From Jacaranda mimosifolia (taxonomy: Eukaryota > Streptophyta > Magnoliopsida > Lamiales > Bignoniaceae): DNA of 64,000 nt. The stretch's first letter is position 1, and every line of letters starts with the position of its first letter. The position numbers and the translations under genes are program-made. Below, one piece after another: positions 24,332-36,000 of the stretch. The notes beneath the pieces were generated by a model. That model did not search any database and was not told where the DNA came from. It saw nothing but the letters and a program-made list of their open reading frames with translations. Where the stretch lies: NCBI GenBank assembly GCA_018894105.1, contig CM032133.1, positions 16,072,501 to 16,136,500 of the forward strand, in the 5' to 3' direction.

Positions 24332-24363
24332 ATGCTGAAATAGAGCTTTAATTGGTCTTAATT

Positions 24364-24740
24364 ACATGCAACAAATAATAATATGAAATAACCAACAAAA
24401 TTAATCCAACATTTAGAATCTCAACATTTGTCCCATCCACTTATAACAAAAATAAAATGTATCAGCATCCAATTAAAGAAAAATAATAAGAATTATACAA
24501 CAAATAATTACATCAAATAACCAACAAAAGCAAACTAACATTTACCCCATCTACTTACAAAAAAAAAATCAAATACAACAACAGCTAGCAAAAGAAAAAT
24601 AACAAAAATTTGCAATAAAAAATGACATCAAATAACAATCAAAATCAAACTAACATTTAGAATTCAAGCATTTATCCCATCTACTTATAAAAATGAAATA
24701 CATCAAGATCCAAAAAAGTAAAAAGAACAAAAACTTAACA
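24364..24740. repeat. three diverged tandem units of ~120 bp
   Basis: The phrases ATAACCAACAAAA, TAACATTTA and CCCATCTACTTA recur in the same order at about 24385, 24513 and 24630, giving units of roughly 117-128 bp. The array is intronic to the CACTA-2 ORF. Confidence 0.7.
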
Positions 24741-25123
24741 ACTAAAAAGAAAATATAATTGTTCTTCATCGACATGCAATAAATAAAAACCCCAATATTG
24801 CCAACATTAGTCATTATATAACCAAATACCTAAAACTTAACATCTCCAAAAACATCACATAACCCCAACCATTTATCCGGTGGGATCCAATCAAAAAGCA
24901 CCTTACTCCTTGGACCACATCACTTTGAACCATTTTCCTGTATATCTCACTCAATCTTCCCTTATAATGCTTGTAGCTCTCAGCAAAATATCGTCTACAT
25001 ACATTGTGACTACAGGATTGATTTGTCATCCTTTGATTGAAAACCATTGCTAGGAATACATTAAATTAGACACAAAGTCAATCATTAAGATAATGAATAT
25101 CCATGTGCATATAAAAACTTTTT

Positions 25124-25124
25124 A

Positions 25125-25156
<32 letters not shown>

Positions 25157-25165
25157 ACACACACA
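25124..25165. repeat. compound (TA)n(TG)n(AC)n microsatellite
   Basis: A TA tract, a GT tract of eight units and an ACACACAC tail follow each other. The GT and AC parts can pair as a hairpin. Confidence 0.9.
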
Positions 25166-25715
25166 AAGCTAGGGAATAATGCCCCTACTCCCCCCCACCT
25201 CCACCCCTAAAATCCGTTCGTGCATGCCTATGTATGTATATTTAATTATCTTAGATGTAGGATATGTGTTGTGGGGTAGGCTACAACATAGAAAAGAATT
25301 TCTTGTATCCTCATCATGCAGTCCATGCATAATCATGTGACCAGGGTATATAACCACCTTTTTATCCTTCAATCCTATATATATACACTATTTTCTTTGG
25401 ACAAGTGTTTTACCATGTAGACTAAAATGATTTGAACAATCACATGTTTGAGACTTCCTTAAAAATACAAACATTCAAACGATGTTGTACTCATAATTTA
25501 AGGAGTTCATGTCAAGAATTAATTCTTCTTATTCACATATATATTTTGAGTAAGAGAAGCACAATAATTAATGAACAAAATTTGAACCTAAGAAAAGCAA
25601 AGGAGAGAGGAAAGTGGAATAATGAGGGGAATGGCCCCAAATTTTGGAGCCAAGGCTGATCCCACAATCATTCACACTACTTCATAATCTAAAGTTGTGG
25701 ATCTTTAAGATTTAC

Positions 25716-25800
25716 CTTTAGATTCCTCACTTGGTGTAACACCCTGCAGGAATGAAAATTGCTTCTCCAAGTTTTTGTCCAAATGTCCACGGTTCTATAC
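25716..25800 (-). pseudogene. captured exon of a JmjC histone H3K9 demethylase gene
   Basis: The minus strand reads IEPWTFGQKLGEAIFIPAGC, then in the +1 frame HQVRNLK. This is the conserved end of the JmjC domain of plant KDM3/JHDM2-type demethylases (JMJ25/IBM1-like), which remove H3K9 methylation in the nucleus. The match stops exactly at splice signals: the acceptor TTTTAG just before 25800, and the donor GTAAAT just after 25716 following NLK. The exon is 85 bp where the intact reading needs 86. One base is missing between PAGC and HQVRN, where the family has CPHQVRN and the His is an iron ligand. Only this exon and bits of adjoining intron are recognisable. It sits inside CACTA-2 on the same strand as the element's ORF, so it looks like a transposon-captured fragment. 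Confidence 0.75.
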
Positions 25801-27553
25801 CTAAAATGATAAACAATTGCTTCAGTAATTGTAAATAGTTGAGCAAATAATTGTATTAGTGTTTTGATACCAAAAGTAGAAATTATAGCAAACATACCCA
25901 AAGGAAACTAAGTTGAGAAGAAAGATTTGAGGGTCACCTCAAAAAGGTCAAAAAGCTGATTCTCAGATGATGTGTCCTTCAAAACAAACTGGAGAATTTG
26001 CAGATACAGAGAAACTAGATTGATTAATGTGGCTAAACTAGGAAGATTGCATTTTGGATGTGAAAATTATGCAATTATGGCATAACACAACGTTTAAACT
26101 TAATCAAATCACATAATCGAGATACCATTGTGACATTTAGTCTTTAATGTATATTTAGCCCCACGTATTTTTTATCAATGCCATTTCGTCGGAATGGTTA
26201 TGAGATATTATAGATGACAAAAAATTTCAAGAGATTATAGCCACAAAAGCTAGGAATGCCATATTCCCTTACAACTGAAAGCACGGAAACAATCAATTGG
26301 AAACACTAAATAAGATTCTAGAAGCTATGCACAATTACAAAAGGTGGCTGAAGGACACAAGCAAAACTATACAAGGAGTAAATGTAGCACAAAAGGACGA
26401 AAAGCACTCATTTTGATCTCCCTATTTCTGTAAAGAAAAGTGAGATGGCAGACAGAGTACATTAAATTGCATTCAAATTCACAGCAACTTGGTGGAATAG
26501 TAGTCATCTTGAGCTCCTTGTTTCTGGAATGAAAACTAACGTGGCGGATTAGGAGCATTAAAATTGTATCCAACAACGCAGCAACTTGGTGGAATATCAA
26601 CCAATCACAACTAAACACAAATAAAAATTCCCCAGAATCTGTTCCATACACACTGCCACAGGAAAATCCACTACCGCAAACAAGATTGAGCACAAACACA
26701 CTGCCATTGGAAGCAGTAACAGTCCAGAAAATTAGCAAGGAAATCGAAAATCGATGCCATTTAGTCGTTTATTTATTTTTTAATCATAGAGCCTCCAGCA
26801 TTTGCTTGCCCCAAAACAAGATTCTCCCCACAAAGCACATTTACGATAGCAACGACTTTTGCATCCAGCAAAATTAAACTTCCTGCAAATTTACTATCAG
26901 AACTTCTATTGTACATCCACATTACTACTAGCCTAAGATTAATGCCACTAAACAGAGACAATAGGCGGAAAGATTGCCTTATTTGTAGACAAAAAGCCAG
27001 TGCCCTGTAAAGGAGAACGCAGAAATCAGTTATGGAGAAAAGGAGGAGCCCTTGATATACCATGACTGCACGTGTTCGAGACATGGGGAGTTCTTGAAAA
27101 ACAAATTCAAATGCATCGAGTTTAACTCTACCCTTGCTTTCAAGAGAGGGGAGCCACTCCTTTGTAGATGCCTTCTCACCACTGTCAACAGAAATTCAAA
27201 TATCAGGAAAAAGCAATCGTGTTATTATGTGCATTTCAGAATAACAGTCTACTGAGATGAAAACTCACTAAGATACAATACCCTCCCAGAGAACAATGAG
27301 CGGTTGTGGTTTTTCGTGATGGTGAGTGAGCGAGCAATGGAGGTGTCCGGTGGTCAGTGGTAGATGAGTGAGCAAGCAGCATCGGTGAACTGTGAGCGAC
27401 TGATGGGCTGTGAGCGAGGTGAGTGAGCGGGAAGAAAAATGGGAGCGAGCCGTGAAATTTGAAATGCACTAAATTGGAATCTGGATTTCATTACGGTAGC
27501 GGATTCCAAACCATCATTAAATCTAATTTTATTTTTTAGTTGCCTGTCTTGAC
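25801..27553. other. unassigned part of CACTA-2, possible further captured DNA
   Basis: It is less AT-rich than its surroundings. It contains a diverged ~97-bp direct duplication (about 26397-26600, shared CAGCAACTTGGTGGAATA) and a GAGTGAGCG-rich block at 27290-27440. A 103-codon minus-strand frame at 26773-27084 matches no family that I recognise. The region next to the JmjC exon could be intron of the same donor gene. Confidence 0.4.
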
Positions 27554-28446
27554 TAGGAGTGTTCGCAGATTGGATTGGATTGATTTTGGGGAAAAAGCTA
27601 ACCGATCCAAATTATATAATATTTTTTGGATCGGTTTGGTTCTTATAGTAAATCCAATCCAATCCAATCCATTTTAAATCGGTTTGGATTGGATCGGTTA
27701 TTCGGTTTTTTAATTTATTTATTTATTTTTTTAAAGTAAGCGAAAATAATATCATTTGGCAACAGAATTGAACTAAATTAAGTAAGAATACTTAGATTAT
27801 AAAATTATATAAGTCCACAAGAAGTCAACAATAAACATAATTCATAAATTCATCAAGTTTCAAATTTGAATTCCAAAAGAGTAATTATAAAAGTAATTGG
27901 CCAGCAACAGTAGAAGAAGCTGAGATGAAATTGTAGTCTCTAGTACAACATAGGTTCGAATATCCAGTTCAACAAAAAAATAAATAAATTAAAGTAGCCA
28001 AGGTAATTCCAGTAGAGACTATCCTTATTAAGAATCACAATGACAGCAACAAATACATCCAATACCTTTAGCAACCTCCAAGCATAATCAGTTTTTGAGG
28101 GTTGATGCACCAACTGGACATGTCCAAATTTTACATAAAGAACAATTAAATCTAAATAGAATAAGTGGAAAATTAAGTTTAGGGTTTACACTTATAGGTT
28201 TAGTTTTATTTAAATATATTTAATATTTTTATAATTAAAATATATTTTTTATTTTATTAATATATAAATCGGTTCGGTTTGGATTGGATCGGTTTTTCAG
28301 ACTGAAACCGAAAACCGAACCGAACCGATCGATTATAAAAAAATTAATCCAATTTAAACCAAAAAAAATCGGTTTTAATCGGTTTTCGGTTTTTTGGATC
28401 GGTTCGTCGGTTTTTTTTTGGATTGGATTGGATTTGAACACCCCTA
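27554..28446. mobile_element. hAT-type MITE C (893 bp) in CACTA-2
   Basis: TAGGAGTGTTCGCAGATTGG at the left faces the inverse of GGATTTGAACACCCCTA at the right. The target duplication is GTCTTGAC (27546-27553) and GTCTTGAT (28447-28454). The subterminal parts are built of GGATTGG and CGGTTCGGTTTGGATTGG words in both orientations. No transposase. Confidence 0.9.
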
Positions 28447-28565
28447 GTCTTGATGGGATGATTGCAAGAAGCAAATCCTCCCGAGAAAAACCGATCAACT
28501 ATGCCACGTGTTCAGATGTTTCTTGCCCCTCGAAGGTTTTTTTCATTTTCTGGCATGTTTTGATC

Positions 28566-29322
28566 TAGGTCTGTAAATGAATAAGTATCACTCTACTCAT
28601 ATTCAATCCTAAAATATTTAAATAAAAATATTTTATATTTTATCTTATTCTAAAATATTTTAAAAAATGAGATACTAACCCTACACTACCATATCTAACC
28701 CAAGATTCATTGGATCTAGTTTATTGGACTTATATTTTTAATATATATATGCATATACTAAAAATATTATTTGGCATACGATAAAAAAAAAAAAAAACTT
28801 TTTCTATATTTAATTTAATTTAATCATTAAATTTAAATTAATTAATCTTTATTTTCAATTTTTTATTCATTAATAAAATTGTTATTAACAAAGTTTATTC
28901 ATTAGCAAAATTAATTTTATTAACTATTTTTATAAAAAATATTTATTCAATTATTAATTTTATTTTTGAAATATGTTCAATTGTTGCTATTGCTATTTCA
29001 ATTTTTGAAAAAAAAATTGCTATACCAATATATTAACTTTATTAATTTTATTAATTTAGTTAAATTTTTAATGAAGAAAATTATTTATTGTTCATTCATA
29101 TATTTGTAATTTATATATATATAAAGTTTGTTATTAATATAAATTTGATTTTGGTATTAGATAATTTTAGGTTCATAGATAAAATTTAAGTATAAAATAA
29201 TGGGTAATTTTTGGATATGGGTACATAGGTAAGTTATGGGTATAGATCTTGCACATACCTATTATATTATCTTTAATAAATATGGGTATGAGTATGACAT
29301 TTTGGGTCTGGATAGGGGCCTA
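28566..29322. mobile_element. hAT-type MITE D (757 bp) in CACTA-2
   Basis: The left end TAGGTCTGTAAATGAATA and the right end (inverted) TAGGCCCCTATCCAGACC share only a short terminal match. The target duplication, however, is a perfect TTTTGATC at 28558-28565 and 29323-29330. Internal ends carry TACTCATATTC and its inverse GGGTATGAGTA. No coding sequence. Confidence 0.8.
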
Positions 29323-29403
29323 TTTTGATCTAGCATTTATAGCAACAACTTTTGTATGCAGTATGTTAAAATTATTATAATATAAAATATATTAAATATA
29401 TTG

Positions 29404-29674
29404 TATAAAGCGGGTTTTAATAATTATTTAGTATAAATTGTTATAATATATAAGATATTAAATATATTATATAACTTTAATATATTTAGTTAAATTTTAA
29501 AGATAAAGAAAAGAAAAACGTTATGTTAAAGTGAAATTACTAGAAAAAATAAAAATTAGAAAGAGAAAAAGACCACAAAAGAATTATCATATTATTATCT
29601 TTTGAAATGGTTATATATTTTGTTAATCTACTAAACCATTATACTAAATAATTATTAAAACCCGCTTTATATAT
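29404..29674. repeat. ~35-bp inverted repeat around a 200-bp spacer
   Basis: TATAAAGCGGGTTTTAATAA (continuing TTATTTAGTATAA) at 29404-29438 is matched in reverse complement at 29638-29674. The arms are nearly identical while the spacer is unrelated, which is MITE-like. The flanks are too AT-rich to define a target duplication. Confidence 0.7.
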
Positions 29675-30074
29675 AGTAAAGATAATGTGATGAATGTAAA
29701 AATAAAATAATATATATACATTGGGACTAAAAACAATTTGACATCTAATTTATATATTGAAAATTTCTGATTAGCCAGACGGGTAATAATTATTATCCGA
29801 GCAATATAAGTGATTATTTTGAAAAAGTGATGGCTCAATAACATTAATTAGGTCGAAGTGATACATCAATTAATTAATTTAATGTCGATCAAAGTAAGGA
29901 TATTTTTTAAATGAAAAACGTAGTTTGATTGGTGATTAGGGTGACAACCCATGTTTAAGGAAAAAAGTTAGCAAAAATTAATAATTAATTTAAGAACATA
30001 AAACCTCAAACTGACAATTTTGCCCTTAAAAAGTCAAAATTGATCAATTTTCCTGTCAAATACCATTGGAAAAC

Positions 30075-30195
30075 GGTTTTGAGGACTAAAATGAAATAAT
30101 ATATTAACATTATGGACTAAAAAATGAACTTTTGAAAATTGAGGACTAAAGTGATTCTAGAATAAAATTTTAGGGACTAATTAGTGATTTGCCCA
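30075..30195 (-). repeat. single MULE-like terminus
   Basis: Read on the minus strand from 30195 it begins GGGCAAATCACTAATTAGTC and then repeats TTAGTCC words at about 32-bp spacing (plus-strand GGACTAA at about 30082, 30115, 30146 and 30174). Plant MULE termini look like this, but no inverted partner was found, so this is either a remnant or a chance resemblance. Confidence 0.35.
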
Positions 30196-31080
30196 AATTT
30201 ATAAATGGGTATTTATAGTACAAGACAATAGCCTAGAAGTAGAATGTCGAAATGACAATTGACCTAATGCGATTGATGCTATCTTTGCATTATATTTAAT
30301 GCGATTGCTTGGTATAGACTCGATTTCACTTGATCGATGATAATGGAGTCCTAATCTTGTTGTCACAGGGAACTAAATAGTTGGGCGCAATTGGGCCAAA
30401 TGCTATAAGAGATCATGCAGACATGTTGACTTGATGGTTTAGGCCAGTCAATAAATGGACAAATCTCCTAGAGTTCAAGCCTTTGATTTTTTATGAGATG
30501 TTGATCATACAATGGTTGCTTAGTAGAAGACCCCAGATTGCATGGCTTGAAGACGACCAATTTGAATGCAAGACCAACCTTAGGATGGTCGATATTGAGA
30601 ATGATCATGGGGAGATTGCACAAGGAAAAGGCTAGTGTACCCTGAGCCCATTGAAGCTAGTGCAAACTCTCCCTTATCAACTAATATACTTTTATTTTTT
30701 ATTAATTAATTATGTTAATTCATCTTATAATCTAATATAAAAGAAATTAATTTTGGTATAAATTATTTACCCGAATAAATGGAGGGAGGATCTAATATTT
30801 GGGGGGATTACAAAAAATGAACGGAATTCATTTTGGAGGGAATCAAATTTTTGGAAGAAATTAAATTAAATGGTTATATGGAACTAATAACAAAAACAAT
30901 GGTTAGCTTTTAATCTCTCCCAAATTTTGGAGGGAATACAAAGTTGGACGGAAACTAAATTACATTGTCATCTAAAATTGGTAACAAAAGAATTGGTTAC
31001 TATTTGTATTCAACCAACTTTTTGAATCAATATATTTTTTGTGGGAATGTAAATTCAATGTTTTAGAAAATTGGCAAGCA
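30196..31080. other. unassigned part of CACTA-2
   Basis: A mixed-composition segment (30200-30660) with no recognisable frame is followed by AT-rich DNA with repeated TTTTGGAGGGAA-like words. The same words recur near the right terminus at about 32640. Confidence 0.4.
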
Positions 31081-32570
31081 AAAAAATTATTACCATTGGT
31101 GAATCCTTATTTTTAAAAAGAGATTAATTGAAGCCCACAAAGAAACCCAATTTATTAATTTACTAAAAAATTGGTCAATCCCAATTAATAAAAAAGATAT
31201 TGGTGAAGTACAATTAATCAAATCTGTAAATTGATATGAAAACTAATTCACTAAGAATGCACAATTACTAACTCATTGAACAATTGGTCAAGCCCATTAC
31301 GAAAAAAAAAAAAGTTGGTAAAGTCTAATTGACAAATTATAGATTAATATGAAGCCCAATTCTTTTGAAAATTTGTCAAGCCAATTTTAAAAAAGAAGGT
31401 ATTGAAGTTAAATTAACTAATTCTTAATTAAGAAAGGCACAAATTCTTAAATAAAGTTCAATCACAATTCATTAAAATATTTGTAACCCAATTCTTAAAT
31501 GAAGTCTAATTCATCAATTCACTAAAAAAATTGGTGAAATACAATTTTTGATTAGCTGGATAAACTCAATTAACCAATCTTTAAATTAATGTAAATCTCA
31601 ATTCACTAATTTACTCACCAAGTTATAATTGGTGAATTCCAATTCTTAAACAAAGCCTACTAACTAATTTTCTAAAACTTTTTGTGAAACTCAATTCTTA
31701 AGAATAAAATAGAGAAGCACAATTAACTAATTTTTAAATTAATGTCAAGCCCAATTCTTAAAAAATGGCACCAATTCATTATAAAATTAGTGAAGCCCAA
31801 TTAATAAAAAAAGAGTTGCTAAAGCCCAATTAATCAACTCTGTAATTTAATGTCAAACTCAATTCTTTACCAAATGACATTAATTTACTAAAAAAATCAG
31901 TGAACTCATATTAATAAAAAGAAAAGTTGCAAAAGCCCAATTAATCAATTCTTTAAGTTAATGTCAAATCCAATTCATTTAGAAATCTCAATTCAATAAT
32001 TTACTAAGAGAATTATTGAAGCCCAGTTAATAAAAAGGAAGTTGGTAAAACCCGATTAACGAATTCTTCAAATTAGTATGAAACCCAATTTGCCAATTTA
32101 CTAAAATATTAGTTAAGCCCAATTAGTAAAAAAAAAAAAAAAAAAAGCTTGAAAACCCAAAGTAATCAATTATTTAAACTAATGTGAAGCCCAATTAATA
32201 AAAAATAATCTCATTTTCTTGAAGAAAGTTCGATTCATCATTTACCTCACTTCAAATTTGTTGAAGACCAACTCTTAAAATGCCTAATTCAGCACTCAAT
32301 TTAGTATAAATTTGGTCAAATCTATTTCATAAATGAGAACTCCCAATTCAATGAATAATTTATAAAAAAGTTATAAAGCCCAATATTTTAAAGAAATTGG
32401 CCCAACTAATGGATCATTCACTCCAAATTTCTTCAAGCTCAATCCTTAAAGTAAAACCTAGTTCAATAATTATTCACTAAAAAATTGGTTAATCCCCATT
32501 AAAAAATTCTTTACATTATTGTGAAGCTCATTTCTTGAACAAAAGCCCAACCCATAAGTATTATTAAAAA
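31080..32570. repeat. degenerate ~110-bp minisatellite in CACTA-2
   Basis: The unit contains TTAATGTGAAGCCCAATTC, ATTTACTAAAAAATTGGTGA and AAAAGTTGGTAAAGCCCAAT in a fixed order. Clear TTAATGT-type phases fall at about 31594, 31735, 31840, 31953, 32070 and 32176, giving spacings of 105-141 bp. About 13 diverged units fit. No coding frame is maintained. Confidence 0.75.
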
Positions 32571-32636
32571 TTGAATTTAATATTTATTTATAATTTAACA
32601 AACATCATTGTTACCATATGTGCACAATTGATATTT

Positions 32637-33011
32637 GGAGGGAACAAATTTTGGAGGGAAGTTAATTAAAGTTTAGTGACTAAAAACTTGGTTACAATAT
32701 ATTTTATTTGTAACAAATATTTTGTTGTTACAAAAGGTACCAAATTTTGTTATAAATATATGTTCTTATATGACAGAAAATGTTATATGTAACAAAATAA
32801 CATTTTCTGTAATGAATTATTATTTAGTTACGAATATAAAAAATTAAAGGTAACAAATTTGAGTTAAAGGTAACAAGACTTTTACTTCGTTACTCAAGAA
32901 AATATTATTTGTAATAAAAAATCAATTTCATTAAAATAAATCTAACATCTGTAATGAATTTTACATTTGTTATCAAACTTTTTGTTACGTGAAGTGCAAT
33001 TTGTTGTAGTG
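32637..33011. repeat. CACTA-2 right terminus and subterminal repeats
   Basis: GTTACAAA, GTAACAAA and TTCGTTAC words repeat up to the CACTA terminus at 33011, mirroring the left end. Confidence 0.75.
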
Positions 33012-36000
33012 CCCGCCGCCCGCTCATGGGGTGACCAACCCTCTATAGAGGTGGCAATCCTGTCGCCCCTTACATTATGGATAGTGGTTAGCTAGCCTCC
33101 TATTGTTAGCCGATGAAAGTCGGTGTAAGTCAAGGATCCAATTTAAAACACTTAAAAACTAAAAAGAACTTGAGTTACACCACCAAAAGGATCTAAATTC
33201 ATACCTATAAAATGGATCTAGGTCAGATTGTTACCTTATAAGCAAAATCCAACCAAACTTGAAGATGTACTTCCTTTCCTGAAAATAGACGGCTTTTGGC
33301 GCAGCGAGGTGTGATCAACTTTTGATTGGGCAAATCACCTCTGATTTGAGCCAAATATGAACCAAAATTTCTCCAACTCCTTGGATAATGTCCAAATAAA
33401 AATATAGCTCCAAAAAACTCCATCAAAATAGCGAACAAAGTTCAAAAAGTCACTACTGGAATGGAGGATCACCAAAAACCAAGCAATCTAAATGTCTTGC
33501 CTCTAATGTGTAAGTCCACACACCAATGGACAATCCTTTTCTTCCTAGTTGAGCTGGAGAAACTAAGAAGAAAACAATAGCTTGATGAAGGTCGAAATGT
33601 AAGGGAGGGAGGTAAAGAAAGTGTAAAGCCTCAACTCATTAGAGAATCACAAAATTGGAGGGAAATTTTGGATCTAACAATTAGATCTTTATGCTTGCAA
33701 ATCTTTCATGTTGGCCGCCCCCTCTATATCTATATATAGATGGAAGATGGTGCGATGCCAAGGTGGCATCACACCTTCCTCAAGGATGGGCTCCACATGC
33801 GCATGCCAACTTGCAAGCAAGTTGCATGTGCATTTCTTGTGAATTTGAATTTCATTTGAAATCTTCATTTCATCATATGAAAGTTATTTAAATAAATTCT
33901 AAATTCACACCAAATGAACCATCCATTTGAATTTTTCCTCCAAAAATATTTCTTCAATTTAATTAAATTAAACACTTTAATTTAATTAAACTTTGACTTA
34001 ACTTTTAAGTCAACTAGCTTAACTCTTTAAACTAGCATTTGTTAACTTAACTCTTTAAGTTAACTTGATCAATTGATAGTCATGTGGCACCAAATTAAAT
34101 TAACACTTAATTTAATTGATCTTAATTTTACTCCTTAAATTAATTAGATCAATTTAACAATTAAATTGATCGAACCAAGATGACTAAAAATTGCATCAGC
34201 CATAACCCTCAATTTTCGGTCACTAGGAATCTTTCTAACACTTAGAAAATTCCCTTCATCAAGTAGGATTTCCAATTGGCTTTTGTGTATGACCCATTAA
34301 GTTCTACCATTCATTGGACATGGGCTCACAACTCTTGTGACTTTAGAATATCAAATATTCACATTAGTTTAAACTCTTTTAAACTAATCGATTCAATTCA
34401 ATTAGTCTCTATTAATTGAAGAGTACCCAATCTCCATAGTTGATGTCCAACTTCAAGCCCATGGAGCCCAACAATTGGCCGAATGAATACCTTTAGTGAA
34501 CCATTCTAGCTCTACGCGTACCATGCAAATACGGTCCTTTCGCCTCCTATCTCCATGAAAGAGGCTTAGGGCAAGATATTTGTCAACTCCCTAATAGTCT
34601 CGATACTCTGTATCTATTCTCAATATTTGATTCTGATTTATGACCTCATCTTTAGAAAACTCTTTTTCCAAATTGTCATATTGCCTTGGCCTTACTCCTG
34701 GGAACCTATCATTATAGAACATATAGGAGATGCACTTGCTCTTCACAAAGATGAGGAGTCGGATCCCATCTTGGATCTCATAAACCTCTATGTCCAAGTT
34801 GCTCATACCCAATCACAACCCGAACGGCCCGATAGGTGACCAGAGATGAGTCAAAGTATGAAGACCTAAATAGTATGAAGACCTATATACAAGATTACAA
34901 TGAATTATTGGGTTAAAGGACTAATTATATGCACTAGCATAAGTTAGAGAACTTGCCACTACGGCTATCTAGTGGATTTAATGGGCCTCCAATGCCTTGT
35001 TCTCTAACAAGCACCCACTAACATGCACCCATATCACTTATGAACTGCTCATGGAATGAAGCAACGTCTAACCCTTGGAGTGTGCATTGTTGGTGCAAGT
35101 CTATCCGAATCTTAGATGCTATGTCTCTTAAGATTCTATGACTTGGGATGTTTAAGATCATGACCATGTAAGATTTATTCTATGATCACCATCTAGTGCG
35201 TGACCAAGTCCCATAGTCTTGTGTGATCTAAGGGCTTCAACTAAATGCTAATGAAGTAACATAAGCATAAGATAAAGATGACCATTTATAAAGATTATCA
35301 TTTAATCAAGATTGTATCACCATTGAAATAGTTTACATGCCAATCTTATTGGGTGCGGGCCACTATTCAAACATCCGCCATCAACTCCAAATACGACTTC
35401 AGACTCTAACTTATATTTTGTTCCATTATCCAATATCTCACTGACAGAGTTGGACATATCGACATATCTCGCTCTCAAATTAAAACTCTCTAAAGATTAT
35501 TGACTCAAAAGAGTTGAAAACTCTAAGTAATAAGAAAAAAGTAAAAAGGAAGATAAAAATTACCTCAACAACTCATCTTGGCTCCAAAGGCAACTTTTTA
35601 AGTCAAAAGTACTATCAAAATTGCGAAGTCCCTTAGAGGACACAATTCGCTAGCCAACTGTTACTTTTTGAAGACAAGTCAAGAAGACTTAAAAGTTTCA
35701 AAATTGTTTAATTATTGAAATGCTTCAATTATTTCTAAGTTAAATTAAAGGTAAATTGATACGAAAAACATGAAAGTAATTATTAAGGTAAAATAAAATT
35801 ACTATGAAAATAAATTTTCAAAATTAAAGTAGAGGGACTTGATGATATGACAAAATAAGACTCTAAGGGTAAAATTTTTAAAATGAATAAATAAGAGGGT
35901 TAATTAAATAAAAAAATGACCCATGAACTAATAAATCAAAGCTACCAAGATGGACACACAAATCTAAATGTGCTGATACCCTCCAAGGACTTAATAGGCA

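Larger units (their letters stand above)
19584..25047 (-). pseudogene. CACTA-2 Transposase_24-type ORF, split by hAT-1
   Basis: Exon-like pieces on the minus strand. At 25047-24814 an ATG leads to CRRYFAESYKHYKGRLSEIY and WGYVMFL, the conserved start of the Ptta/En/Spm Transposase_24 domain. At about 23950-23866 is RSKINARNRAYMPYSCTSNS, then KSFIV. At 23750-23462 come GEYVNATAANKYV and ESLGTHMGYEGGMGHGVV. At 19744-19584 a coiled-coil tail (LRLQAIQLEAMQEKLSKAEN onward) ends in a stop at 19584-19586. The hAT-1 insertion separates the last two pieces. Reading across with one copy of its target duplication keeps the frame (GVV then LSIGSKK). Apart from that insertion I see few disabling changes, though the splice sites are inferred. 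In CACTA elements this protein accompanies the TNP2 transposase. Confidence 0.72.
17906..33011 (-). mobile_element. CACTA-2, 15.1-kb CACTA transposon with captured host exon
   Basis: The left terminus CACTACAACAAATTACACTT and the right terminus (inverted) CACTACAACAAATTGCACTT match over 20 bp with one difference. The target duplication is a perfect CCC (17903-17905 and 33012-33014). Both subterminal regions are full of GTTAC/GTAAC motifs. On the minus strand it carries a Transposase_24-type ORF but no TNP2 catalytic transposase that I can find, so it is probably non-autonomous. Passengers and later insertions are a hAT element, an exon of a JmjC gene, two hAT MITEs and a ~110-bp repeat array. 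Confidence 0.9.

Noticed and set aside
26773..27084. 103-codon minus-strand ORF as a gene
   Set aside because: No recognisable domain, no start context or splice evidence. It is kept only as unassigned DNA in CACTA-2.
29640..30195. Complete MULE ending at 30195
   Set aside because: No inverted partner or 9-bp duplication was found to the left, so only a single terminus is reported.
31080..32570. CRISPR-like array
   Set aside because: Units are long, degenerate and have no constant repeat/unique spacer pattern. The DNA is a plant transposon.
33223..33438. 71-codon ORF as a host gene
   Set aside because: Open frame only. The surroundings look like non-coding retroelement sequence and no family match is recalled.
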